Assembly (NCBI GenBank): GCA_017398105.1
Contig: JAFQHF010000080.1
Coordinates: forward strand, 52,452 to 116,451
DNA from: Oscillospiraceae bacterium
GTDB lineage: Bacteria; Bacillota_A; Clostridia; Oscillospirales; Oscillospiraceae
Direction of reading: 5' to 3'
Length of the DNA stretch: 64,000 nucleotides
The notes under the pieces are model-generated. The model was given only the letters and a program-made list of their open reading frames with translations, was not told where the DNA came from and did no database searches. The translations under genes and the position numbers were made by a program. The stretch's first letter is position 1. Every line of letters begins with the position of its first letter. This document shows, piece after piece, positions 34,574-43,399 of the stretch.

Positions 34574-35926
34574 TTAATCGGGACGGTATTTTGTCTTCCA
34601 GGTGCCCCGGATGGTTCTTGGCACAAAGAAGGACGTGCGGCACACCCAGTCGGTGACCATGGCGATCCACACACCCACTGCGCCCAGCCCAAAATGGACA
34701 CACAGCAGCCAGGAGCCGAAGATCCGGCAGGCCAGCATGGAGCCGATGCCCACCCACATGGTAAACTTCACATCATTGGCAGCCCGCAGGGCATTGGGAA
34801 GCACAAAGGACACCGGCCAGAAGAAGATCGCCATACCCGCATGGATGGCAGACAGGGTCATGGCCAGTTCCCGGGTCTCGGGGGACAGTGCGCCGTACAA
34901 ACCTACCAGGGGGCTCAGGAAAATCAGGATCAGCACATTGCTGGCACCCTGGATCACATAGCTCCAGCGCAGCATTTTTTTGATGTAATACACCGCCTGA
35001 TCCGTATCCCGTGCACCTACGCACTGACCGACCACCGTCACCATAGCAAGGCCCATGGCCTGACCCATGATAATGCCGATCCGGTCAATATTGCCCGCCA
35101 CCGCATTTGCGGAAACCTGAGAGGTGCCGAACAGAGTGATCATGCTGGCAACAATCAGCCGCCCCAGGGAGAAGAAGCAGTTTTCGCAGGCGGAGGGAAT
35201 GCCGATGCGCAGGATATTTCCCATCATTTTCTGATCGACGGTGGTCAGGCCCTCTCTGCTCAGGCTCAGCTCCTGACCGGGCTTCGCCGTCAGAATCATC
35301 ATATAGATACCCGCCACAGCGCGGGAGACCAGCGTCGGCACTGCCACACCGTAAACGCCCCATTTCAGCACGAAAATGCAGAAGGCATTACCCGCCACAT
35401 TGATGATATTCATCAGCATACTGACCTTCATGGACACCTTGCTGTTGCCAACGCTGCGGAAAATGGCAGCACCGGCATTGTAAAGGGCAATAAAAGGAAA
35501 GGACAGGGCCGTAATACGAAGATACTGCAGTCCTGCCTGCTTCACATCCGCTTCGATGGCACCGAAGCACAGCATCAGCAGTTCTTCATCAAGGATCAGG
35601 CAGGGAACCATGGTGATGATGCCCAGCGCCGTTGCCATGAGCACCAGCTGACCGGCACTTTTCCGGGCCTTCTCCATGTTCCGGGCACCCAGGAACTGGC
35701 TGGTAACCACCGCACCGCCGGTGGCCAGGGCCGCAAACAGCACCAGGATCACCGCATTGATCATATCCACCAGAGAAACACCGGAAATGGCTGCCTCGCC
35801 AACGGAAGAAACCATCACACCGTCCGCCATGCCCACCAGAATGGTCAGACCCTGCTCAATCACCAGAGGGATGATCAGTTTAATGAGCTTTTGATTGGAA
35901 AAGAGTCTTTGTTCCAAGGATAACAC
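34574..35926 (-). CDS. MATE-family multidrug/metabolite efflux protein
   Basis: This protein of about 450 residues has twelve predicted membrane helices in two MatE repeats. The first begins PLVIEQGLTILVGMADGVMVS and the second near IPSACENCFFSLGRLIVASM. Family members export drugs or metabolites against sodium or protons. The start is uncertain: the GTG at 35926 has a poor ribosome site, and a TTG three codons later follows GGGGTG at good spacing. Confidence 0.88.
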   Translation of the reverse strand: MLSLEQRLFSNQKLIKLIIPLVIEQGLTILVGMADGVMVSSVGEAAISGVSLVDMINAVILVLFAALATGGAVVTSQFLGARNMEKARKSAGQLVLMATALGIITMVPCLILDEELLMLCFGAIEADVKQAGLQYLRITALSFPFIALYNAGAAIFRSVGNSKVSMKVSMLMNIINVAGNAFCIFVLKWGVYGVAVPTLVSRAVAGIYMMILTAKPGQELSLSREGLTTVDQKMMGNILRIGIPSACENCFFSLGRLIVASMITLFGTSQVSANAVAGNIDRIGIIMGQAMGLAMVTVVGQCVGARDTDQAVYYIKKMLRWSYVIQGASNVLILIFLSPLVGLYGALSPETRELAMTLSAIHAGMAIFFWPVSFVLPNALRAANDVKFTMWVGIGSMLACRIFGSWLLCVHFGLGAVGVWIAMVTDWVCRTSFFVPRTIRGTWKTKYRPD

Positions 35927-36027
35927 CCCGTATCATAATTGTCACCGCAGGAAACCGTCCTGCGGAATACTTGTTTTTTCAGTATAGCATTGATGAAAAA
36001 AACTTGCAATAATAAATTCCTGCTGAA

Positions 36028-36053
36028 AAGGGCACCCCAAACGGGGTGCCCTT
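36028..36053 (-). terminator. Terminator after clpB
   Basis: AAGGGCACCCC (36028-36038), loop AAAC, GGGGTGCCCTT (36043-36053); TT follows on the minus strand. It lies 15 bases beyond the clpB stop. Confidence 0.8.
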
Positions 36054-36068
36054 CCTTATTATAATATA

Positions 36069-38660
36069 TCAGCTGAAAATCAGTTCCCCATTTACAGCAT
36101 CCACCGTGACGGTCTGTCCCGGCAGAACCTCGCCCCGCAGCAGACGCTTACTGAGCATGGTCTCCACCGTGTGCTGCACATACCGGCGCAGAGGCCGGGC
36201 ACCGTACTGGGGATCATAGGCAGCATCCACGATTGCCTGTTTTGCAGTTTCTGTCAGCTCCACCCGAATCTGCTGGTTTTCCAGCCGCCGGTTCAGTCTG
36301 GCGATCTGCAAATCGATGATCTTCGTCACATTCGCTTTCGTCAAAGGCTTGTAGAACACGATCTCATCCAGGCGGTTCAGGAATTCCGGACGGAAGGACC
36401 GACGCAGCAGAGCTTCCACCTGCATCCTTGCACTCTCATCAATACTGCCGTCAGGCCGGATACCGCCCAGCAGGTACTCAGAGCCCAGATTGGAGGTCAG
36501 GATCAGAATGGTGTTCTTAAAGTCCACTGTCCGTCCCTGGGAATCGGTGATCCGGCCGTCATCCAGAACCTGCAGCAATACATTGAATACATCCGGGTGG
36601 GCCTTTTCCACCTCGTCAAAGAGGACAACGCAGTAGGGCTTCCGGCGCACAGCCTCCGTCAGCTGACCGCCTTCCTCGTAGCCCACATAGCCGGGAGGCG
36701 CACCGATCAGCCGGGATACGGAGAATTTTTCCATATATTCCGACATATCGATCCGCACCAGGTTGGCCTCGTCATCGAAAAGCGCCTGCGCCAGGGTCTT
36801 GGCCAGCTCCGTCTTGCCCACACCGGTGGGGCCCAGGAACAGGAAGGAGCCGATGGGCCGGTTGGGGTCCTGGATACCGGCGCGGCTGCGCTGAATGGCT
36901 TCGGTAACCGCCTGGACCGCTTCCTCCTGACCAACCACCCGCTTGTGCAGGGTTTCATCCAGAGTCAGCAGCTTTTCCCGCTCTCCCTGCACCAGCCGGG
37001 ACACCGGAATGCCTGTCCAGCGCTCCACGATTCTGGCAATCTCTTCATCGGTGACCCGATCTCTGAGGATATTGCTTTCCTTGGCAGACTGGGCCCGGCG
37101 TTCCTCCTCCTCCAGCTGCCGCTGAGCCTCCGGCAGTCGGCCGTATTTCAGCTCCGCTGCCTTTTCCAGGTCGTAGTTCTGCTCTGCCGCTTCGATCTGA
37201 CGGTTCAGGTCTTCGATTTTCTCCCGAAGCTGCTGCACCTTTTCAATGGCGTTCTTCTCGTTCTCCCACTGGGCCTTCATGGCATTGAAGTTGTCCCGCT
37301 CCTCGGCCAGCTCCTTTTGCAGATCTGCCAGCCGGGCTTTGGACAATTCATCCTCTTCCTTCTTCAGCGCCGCTTCCTCGATCTCCATCTGGATGATCTT
37401 CCGGGAAACAGTGTCCAGCTCCGTGGGCATGGAATCCATCTCCGTGCGGATCTGGGCGCAGGCTTCGTCCACCAGGTCAATGGCCTTGTCCGGCAGGAAC
37501 CGGTCGGTGATATACCGGTGAGACAATGTGGATGCGGCAATGATGGCAGAATCCGCGATTTTTACGCCGTGGAAGACTTCATAGCGCTCCTTCAGTCCCC
37601 GAAGGATGGCAATGGTATCTTCCACAGTGGGCTCGTCCACCAGCACCGGCTGGAACCGGCGCTCCAGGGCGGCATCCTTTTCAATATACTGACGGTATTC
37701 ATCCAGAGTGGTAGCGCCGATGCAGTGCAGCTCGCCCCGGGCCAGCATGGGCTTTAACAGATTGCCCGCATCCATGCTGCCCTCGGTCTTTCCCGCGCCC
37801 ACAATGGTGTGCAGCTCATCAATAAAGAGGATGATCCGCCCGTCGGATTCCTTTACTTCATTCAAAACCGCCTTCAACCGTTCCTCAAATTCTCCCCGAT
37901 ATTTGGCACCGGCAATCAGCGCACCCATATCCAGGGAAAAAATGGTTTTGTCCTGCAGAGATTTGGGCACATCCTTCTTCACGATCCGCTGGGCCAGGCC
38001 CTCGGCAATGGCAGTCTTGCCCACGCCGGGCTCACCGATCAGCACGGGATTGTTCTTGGTCTTCCGGGAGAGAATCCGCACCACATTGCGGATCTCTTCA
38101 TCCCGGCCGATGACCGGGTCCATTTTCTGCTCCCTTGCCCGCCTGACCAGATCGGTTCCGTATTTTTCCAGGGCTTCATAGGTGCTTTCGGGACTGTCGG
38201 AGGTGACACGCTGATTTCCGCGGACACTCTGCAGCGCCTTCAGGGCGTTCTCCCTGGTAATGCGGTAGGTCTCAAACAAATTCTTCACGCTTCCCCGGGC
38301 CGTATCCAGCAGGCCCAGGAACAGATGCTCTACGGAAACAAACTCATCCTTCATGAGCTTTGCCTGTTCCTCCGCAGCGGTAAAGGCCGCATCCATGTCC
38401 GCGGAAATATAGAACCGGTCCGCATCCCGGCTGGTCTTCACACCGGGGATCTTCCGAAGCTCGGCAATGGCGGCAGCTTCCAGGCTTTCCACCGTGATCT
38501 CCATTTTCCGCAGCAGCTGACGGGTCAGGCCGCCCTCCTGCCGCAGCAGGGCGGTCAGCAGGTGGATCTGCTCCATCTGCTGATTGGCATTCTGCACAGC
38601 CAGATCTCTCGCGCTCTGGACAGCTTCCAGAGACTTCTGGGTATAGGTATTCAGATTCAT
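36069..38660 (-). CDS. clpB: ClpB disaggregase (Hsp100)
   Basis: This 863-residue chaperone is full length and rescues aggregated protein with DnaK. The order is Clp N-domain repeats (1-150), AAA+ 1 with Walker [14 protein letters not shown] near 206, a coiled-coil M domain (about 400-520, [20 protein letters not shown]), and AAA+ 2 with Walker [11 protein letters not shown] near 608. The M domain separates it from ClpA/ClpC. A perfect CIRCE sits 21 bases upstream of the ATG, predicting HrcA control together with htpG. Confidence 0.96.
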   Translation of the reverse strand: MNLNTYTQKSLEAVQSARDLAVQNANQQMEQIHLLTALLRQEGGLTRQLLRKMEITVESLEAAAIAELRKIPGVKTSRDADRFYISADMDAAFTAAEEQAKLMKDEFVSVEHLFLGLLDTARGSVKNLFETYRITRENALKALQSVRGNQRVTSDSPESTYEALEKYGTDLVRRAREQKMDPVIGRDEEIRNVVRILSRKTKNNPVLIGEPGVGKTAIAEGLAQRIVKKDVPKSLQDKTIFSLDMGALIAGAKYRGEFEERLKAVLNEVKESDGRIILFIDELHTIVGAGKTEGSMDAGNLLKPMLARGELHCIGATTLDEYRQYIEKDAALERRFQPVLVDEPTVEDTIAILRGLKERYEVFHGVKIADSAIIAASTLSHRYITDRFLPDKAIDLVDEACAQIRTEMDSMPTELDTVSRKIIQMEIEEAALKKEEDELSKARLADLQKELAEERDNFNAMKAQWENEKNAIEKVQQLREKIEDLNRQIEAAEQNYDLEKAAELKYGRLPEAQRQLEEEERRAQSAKESNILRDRVTDEEIARIVERWTGIPVSRLVQGEREKLLTLDETLHKRVVGQEEAVQAVTEAIQRSRAGIQDPNRPIGSFLFLGPTGVGKTELAKTLAQALFDDEANLVRIDMSEYMEKFSVSRLIGAPPGYVGYEEGGQLTEAVRRKPYCVVLFDEVEKAHPDVFNVLLQVLDDGRITDSQGRTVDFKNTILILTSNLGSEYLLGGIRPDGSIDESARMQVEALLRRSFRPEFLNRLDEIVFYKPLTKANVTKIIDLQIARLNRRLENQQIRVELTETAKQAIVDAAYDPQYGARPLRRYVQHTVETMLSKRLLRGEVLPGQTVTVDAVNGELIFS

Positions 38661-38681
38661 AGCTATCCTTCCTTTCGAATT

Positions 38682-38708
38682 TTAGCACTCTAATCTAACG
38701 AGTGCTAA
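38682..38708. promoter_or_regulatory. CIRCE operator (HrcA) upstream of clpB
   Basis: TTAGCACTC-N9-GAGTGCTAA, a perfect CIRCE element directly upstream of clpB. Confidence 0.95.
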
Positions 38709-38929
38709 ATCTGTTTGTCTTCACTATATCTCATTTTGCAAAAAAGTCAAGTCCTCTATCCCCAATGCCACAATTTGTTTACAATCCAAACAGCTCTATG
38801 CATCAGCCGCGCCCGCCGCAAATGCAGCGGCGGCAGGATATTGTCGAAGTGTACAAAACCGGTTTTTCATTTTCTACCTGCTTAAGACTTTCTTAATAAT
38901 TTCACCCTTATTTTTTAATACCCCATGGA

Positions 38930-39040
38930 TATAATATAGGCAAATAAAGATTTTCATTCTTTTTCATTTTCTTACCTCTCTTTTTCTCTGAAAGAAGTCC
39001 GGTTTGGTCTGGTCAACCAATCCGGGCTTCTTTCATTTTT
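38930..39040 (+). ncRNA. Candidate small RNA or abortive leader in the clpB-opp gap
   Basis: A TATAAT at 38930-38935 with only a weak TTATTT-like -35 is followed by a pyrimidine-rich stretch. A strong hairpin comes next (GAAAGAAGTCCGGTTTGG at 38990-39007 with CCAATCCGGGCTTCTTTC at 39017-39034) and then ATTTTT. A transcript of about 100 bases starting near 38942 is possible. No ORF with a ribosome site lies inside. This is a prediction from promoter-plus-terminator layout only. Confidence 0.4.
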
Positions 39041-39101
39041 CGCTAAATTTTGGTCAATATTCACTATTTTTCCCACGCAAACATGTGTCCGTGTACAAAA
39101 A

Positions 39102-39118
39102 TCACAAAATATTTGTGA
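39102..39118. promoter_or_regulatory. Palindrome upstream of opp promoter
   Basis: TCACAAA-ATA-TTTGTGA is a perfect 17-bp dyad ending 31 bases before the opp -35 box. The regulator is not recognised; the half-site order differs from both CRP and Rex consensus sites. At 39129-39143 a sequence starting AATTTTCAG matches a CodY box with about three mismatches, a weak hint. Confidence 0.4.
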
Positions 39119-39149
39119 ATAAAGTGAGAATTTTCAGCTAAATGCTTCG

Positions 39150-39178
39150 TTGAAAATTGACGTTGTCTATAATATAAT
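39150..39178 (+). promoter_or_regulatory. Promoter of the opp operon
   Basis: TTGAAA, a 17-base spacer, then TATAAT: a near-consensus sigma-A promoter 140 bases before the first opp gene. The resulting leader is long and structured. Confidence 0.75.
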
Positions 39179-39234
39179 TTAATCTATATTCGTATGTGAC
39201 GGGATATTTCCGGAAAAACGGAACAAAATTGAAT

Positions 39235-39281
39235 AAAAAGTGGTGTACACCACTTTTTGGTCATTTCTCATAGAAATGACC
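39235..39281 (+). promoter_or_regulatory. Two consecutive hairpins in the opp 5' leader
   Basis: A perfect 24-base palindrome (AAAAAGTGGTGT and its complement, 39235-39258) is followed immediately by GGTCATTTCT-CAT-AGAAATGACC (39259-39281). The first ends in TTTTT like a terminator. They could attenuate or stabilise the opp mRNA; no alternative pairing was identified. Confidence 0.5.
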
Positions 39282-39318
39282 GGCCGCTTTCCGGCACTAC
39301 ACAGAAAGGAAAGTTCCT

Positions 39319-40248
39319 ATGAATTCCAAAACCTTATTGTACATCCTCAAGCGCATAGCGCTGGCGGTTCTGACGGTTTGGGTGGTCATCACGGTCACCT
39401 TCTTCGTTACCAGAGCCGTCCCCGGCGGTCCTTTCATGGGTGAGAAGGCCGTCTCCGAAGCCGCGCAGGCTGCTCTGGAAGCCAAGTATGGTCTGGACAA
39501 GCCTGTCATGGAGCAGTATTTCACCTACCTGAAGGATATCGTCACCAAGCTGGATTTCGGCCCCTCCCTGAAGCTCAGAGGCCGTATGGTCATCGACGTC
39601 ATCGCTGACGGCATGAAGACCTCTGTCAAGCTGGGTGTCATCGCCGCTTTCCTGGCTCTGGGCTGCGGCATTGTGCTGGGCTCCGTTGCTGCCCTGCGCC
39701 GCAACACCTTCCTGGACAAGATCATCATGGTGATCGTCACTGCATTCGTTTCCATGCCTTCGTTTATCATGGGTACGCTTTTGCTGCTGTGCTTTGCCGT
39801 GCTGATCCCCATCTTCCCCGCCAACGGCTCCACGGCTGAGGGTCTGGTGCTTCCCATCATCACCCTGTCCCTGTACCCCATGGCCTACATCACCCGTCTG
39901 ACCCGCTCCTCCATGCTGGACGTGCTGGGCCAGGACTATATCCGGACTGCAAGAGCCAAGGGTGTTGCCCCCATGAAGATCATCTTCGGCCATGCCCTGA
40001 AGAATTCCCTGATCCCCGTCATCACATACTTTGGCCCTATGCTGGCCTACATCGTTACCGGCTCTCTGGTGGTTGAGCAGATCTTCGCCGTGCCCGGCAT
40101 CGGCAGAGCTTTCGTCAGCTCCATCACCAACCGTGACTATCCCCTGATCATGGGCACCACCATCGTGCTGGCCTGTCTGATCGTCGTTATGAACCTGGTC
40201 AGCGATATCCTGTACAAGGTCGTTGATCCCAGAATCACCCTGGAGTAA
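39319..40248 (+). CDS. oppB: Oligopeptide ABC transporter permease OppB-type
   Basis: This 309-residue membrane protein begins with the OppB-type N-terminal helix (KTLLYILKRIALAVLTVWVV). The permease core carries the EAA-loop motif RTARAKGVAPMKIIFGHALK that contacts the ATPase. Six membrane helices are expected. It is the first gene of oppBCDF-SBP, which imports peptides or related solutes. The ATG follows AAAGGAAAG. Confidence 0.92.
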   Translation: MNSKTLLYILKRIALAVLTVWVVITVTFFVTRAVPGGPFMGEKAVSEAAQAALEAKYGLDKPVMEQYFTYLKDIVTKLDFGPSLKLRGRMVIDVIADGMKTSVKLGVIAAFLALGCGIVLGSVAALRRNTFLDKIIMVIVTAFVSMPSFIMGTLLLLCFAVLIPIFPANGSTAEGLVLPIITLSLYPMAYITRLTRSSMLDVLGQDYIRTARAKGVAPMKIIFGHALKNSLIPVITYFGPMLAYIVTGSLVVEQIFAVPGIGRAFVSSITNRDYPLIMGTTIVLACLIVVMNLVSDILYKVVDPRITLE

Positions 40249-40259
40249 GGAGACAAACC

Positions 40260-41318
40260 ATGAAAAAGAAAATTTTCTCCATGCATGTGGATGTGGATGA
40301 TTTCCTCCCGGCATCCGACGAAGAAAAGGCATATATGGTAAAAATGCGCCCCTCTACCACCTTCTTCAAGGACGGTATGAAGCGCCTGATGAAGAACAAG
40401 ATCGCTGCGATCTCCATGTTCCTGATCATCATCATTGCCCTGAGTTCCATCATTATCCCCTTCTTCTGGCCCTATAAGTACGATAAGATGCTGGGCAATA
40501 CCCCCGGTAAGCCCATGGACCCCTCCTACAACAATCTGGCTCCCTTTGAATACGGCGAAACCGAGCAGGAGCGGATCGCTGCCGGCGAGGATGTGTTCCC
40601 CCATATCTTCGGCACCGATGCCCAGGGTCGTGACTACTTTATCCGTATTGTTTACGGCACCCGCATCTCCCTGGCTGTCGGCTTCTTCGCATCCATCATC
40701 GTTCTGATCATCGGTCTGACCATCGGCTCTGTTGCCGGTTACATCGGCGGCAAGGTGGATATCGTGATCATGCGTATCGTGGATATCATCTACTCCCTGC
40801 CTGATACCCTGATGGTCATTCTGCTGGGCTCCGTTATGAAGGAAGCTCTGGGCCCCATGCTGGAGGGCACCATCCTGGAAAAGCTGGGCACCAACATGGT
40901 CTCCCTGTTCCTGATCTTCGCACTGCTGTACTGGTGCTCCATGGCCCGTCTGATCCGCGGCCAGATCCTGTCCCTGCGTGAGCAGGAGTACGTTCTGGCA
41001 GCCCAGGCCACCGGCGCCAAGGCCGGCTGGATCATCCGCAAGCATCTGCTGCCCAACTGTATCAGCGTGGTCATCATCTCCACCTGTCTGCAGATCCCCA
41101 GCGCCATCTTCACCGAAAGCTACCTGTCCTTCCTGGGCCTGGGTGTCAACGCTCCCATGCCTTCCCTGGGCTCCCTGGCTTCCGATGCTCTGAATGGCTA
41201 CGCCACTTACCCCTACCGTCTGATCATCCCCGCCATCGTGATCTCTCTGATCGTGCTGTCCCTGAACCTGTTCGGCGACGGCCTGCGGGATGCATTTGAC
41301 CCCAAGCTGAAGAAATAA
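40260..41318 (+). CDS. oppC: Oligopeptide ABC transporter permease OppC-type
   Basis: This 352-residue permease partner of OppB has an OppC N-terminal helix after a 55-residue cytoplasmic leader, a long extracellular loop (residues about 75-120), then the permease core with EAA loop LAAQATGAKAGWIIRKHLLP. It starts 11 bases after oppB behind AAGGAG. Confidence 0.92.
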   Translation: MKKKIFSMHVDVDDFLPASDEEKAYMVKMRPSTTFFKDGMKRLMKNKIAAISMFLIIIIALSSIIIPFFWPYKYDKMLGNTPGKPMDPSYNNLAPFEYGETEQERIAAGEDVFPHIFGTDAQGRDYFIRIVYGTRISLAVGFFASIIVLIIGLTIGSVAGYIGGKVDIVIMRIVDIIYSLPDTLMVILLGSVMKEALGPMLEGTILEKLGTNMVSLFLIFALLYWCSMARLIRGQILSLREQEYVLAAQATGAKAGWIIRKHLLPNCISVVIISTCLQIPSAIFTESYLSFLGLGVNAPMPSLGSLASDALNGYATYPYRLIIPAIVISLIVLSLNLFGDGLRDAFDPKLKK

Positions 41319-41332
41319 GGAGGAAATAAGCA

Positions 41333-42337
41333 ATGGCAATGTTAGAAGTTAAAGACCTGCGCACTTCCTTCTTTACCCCCGCAGGTGAAGTGAAGGCCGT
41401 CAACGGCGTGTCCTTCAATCTGGATCACGGCAAGGTTCTGGGCATTGTGGGCGAATCCGGCTCCGGCAAGTCCGTCACTGCCTACTCCATCATGCAGATT
41501 CTGGAAAAGACCGGCAAGATCGTCGGCGGCTCCATCAAGTTTGACGGCCAGGAGCTGGTGGGCATCGGCGAGAAGGGCATGAAGTCCATCCGCGGCAACA
41601 AGATCTCCATCATCTTCCAGGACCCCATGACCTCCCTGAACCCCACCTATACCATCGGCCATCAGCTGATGGAAGCAATTATGCTCCACACCCCCCGCAA
41701 CAAGCAGCAGGCACATGAGCGTGCCGTGGAGATGCTGCGTCTGGTCAACGTGAACGAGCCCGAAAAGCGTATGAACCAGTATCCCTTCGAGTTCTCCGGC
41801 GGTATGCGCCAGAGAGTTATGATCGCCATGGCACTGGCCTGCGAGCCCGATATTCTGATCGCCGACGAGCCCACCACCGCTCTGGACGTGACCATTCAGG
41901 CTCAGATCCTGGAGCTGATGCAGTCCCTGCAGAAGGAGCTGGGCATGGCCATCATCATGATCACCCACGACCTGGGCGTTGTTGCCCAGATGTGCGACGA
42001 GGTCATCGTCATGTACGCCGGCTCCATCTGTGAGCAGGGCAGCGCTGACGAAATCTTCTACAATCCCAAGCACGAGTACACCAAGGGTCTGATGCGTTCC
42101 ATCCCCACCGTGGACAGCGACGGAAGCCGTCTGCAGCCCATTTCCGGCACCCCCATCGACCTGCTGAACATGCCCAAGGGCTGCCCCTTCGCGCCCCGCT
42201 GCGATGCCGCCATGAAGATCTGCATGCGCCAGCGCTGCGAAAGAATGCAGATCAACGATATGCATCAGGCTGCCTGCTGGATGAATGTGAAAGAAGCCTT
42301 TGAAAAGGGCGAACTGGAGGAGGTTGAGGAAGCATGA
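41333..42337 (+). CDS. oppD: Oligopeptide ABC transporter ATPase OppD-type
   Basis: This 334-residue ATPase has Walker A GESGSGKS near residue 40, signature FSGGMRQR near 155, Walker [13 protein letters not shown], and the C-terminal oligopeptide-transporter extension with a four-Cys-like cluster ([15 protein letters not shown]...RC). Such clusters hold an iron-sulphur centre in this family. The stop overlaps the oppF start (ATGA), showing translational coupling. Confidence 0.93.
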   Translation: MAMLEVKDLRTSFFTPAGEVKAVNGVSFNLDHGKVLGIVGESGSGKSVTAYSIMQILEKTGKIVGGSIKFDGQELVGIGEKGMKSIRGNKISIIFQDPMTSLNPTYTIGHQLMEAIMLHTPRNKQQAHERAVEMLRLVNVNEPEKRMNQYPFEFSGGMRQRVMIAMALACEPDILIADEPTTALDVTIQAQILELMQSLQKELGMAIIMITHDLGVVAQMCDEVIVMYAGSICEQGSADEIFYNPKHEYTKGLMRSIPTVDSDGSRLQPISGTPIDLLNMPKGCPFAPRCDAAMKICMRQRCERMQINDMHQAACWMNVKEAFEKGELEEVEEA

Positions 42338-43314
42338 GTGAAATCAAGAATCTGGTAGAGGTCAAGCACCTCAAGGAATACTTCCCCATCAACACCGGCC
42401 TGTTCAAGACCAAGCCTCTGAAGGCTGTTGACGATGTTTCCTTCGCCATCCGCAAGGGTGAGACCCTGGGTCTGGTCGGTGAATCCGGCTGCGGCAAGAC
42501 CACCGTCGGCCGTACCCTGCTGCACCTGTACAAGCCCACCGATGGCGAAATCTGGTTCGACGGCAAGCAGATCGTCTCCAAGGCTGACATTCTGGAGTAC
42601 CGGAAGAAGTCTGCCATGGTCTTCCAGGACCCCTACTCCTCCCTGAACCCCAGAATGACCGTTTCCGACATCATTGCGGAGCCTCTGGATGTGCACAAGC
42701 TGTATTCCTCCCAGAAGGAGCGTCAGGAGAAGGTTCTGGAGCTGATGGCCCGTGTGGGTCTGAACTCCGAGCACGCCAGCCGCTATGCCCATGAGTTCTC
42801 CGGCGGTCAGCGTCAGAGAATCGGTATTGCCCGCTCCCTGGCTATGGGTCCTGAGTTTGTTGTCTGTGACGAGCCTGTTTCCGCTCTGGACGTTTCCATC
42901 CAGGCCCAGGTCATCAACATGTTCGATGAGCTGCAGGAAGAAATGGGCCTGACCTATCTGTTCATTGCCCACGACCTGCTGGTCGTCCGTCACATTTCCG
43001 ACCGGATCGCCGTTATGTATCTGGGCAAGATGGTGGAAATGGCCGATGCCAACGAGATCTACAACCATCCCCTGCATCCTTACACCAAGTGCCTGATGTC
43101 CGCCGTTCCCCTGCCCGATCCCATCAAGGCAAGAGAGAACAAGCGTATCGTGCTCTCCGGTGACATCCCCTCTCCCCTGAACGCCCCCTCCGGCTGCCCC
43201 TTCCGCACCCGCTGCCCCTACGCAACCGATGCCTGCGCAGAAAGCATGCCCGAATTCAAGGAGGTTTCCTCCGGTCATTTCGTGGCCTGCCACAATCTGG
43301 AAAAGTTCGGTTAA
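42334..43314 (+). CDS. oppF: Oligopeptide ABC transporter ATPase OppF-type
   Basis: This 326-residue partner ATPase has Walker A GESGCGKT near residue 49, signature FSGGQRQR, Walker [13 protein letters not shown] and the C-terminal [15 protein letters not shown] cysteine cluster. It starts inside the oppD stop codon. OppD and OppF form the ATPase heterodimer of the importer. Confidence 0.93.
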   Translation: MSEIKNLVEVKHLKEYFPINTGLFKTKPLKAVDDVSFAIRKGETLGLVGESGCGKTTVGRTLLHLYKPTDGEIWFDGKQIVSKADILEYRKKSAMVFQDPYSSLNPRMTVSDIIAEPLDVHKLYSSQKERQEKVLELMARVGLNSEHASRYAHEFSGGQRQRIGIARSLAMGPEFVVCDEPVSALDVSIQAQVINMFDELQEEMGLTYLFIAHDLLVVRHISDRIAVMYLGKMVEMADANEIYNHPLHPYTKCLMSAVPLPDPIKARENKRIVLSGDIPSPLNAPSGCPFRTRCPYATDACAESMPEFKEVSSGHFVACHNLEKFG

Positions 43315-43399
43315 TTTCCCCTGTTTCATCGTCTGTCCCCTGAATGACCTTTGGGGCGCGGATTATGAATAAAAATATTTTCGAAAGGAAATGAAAAAA

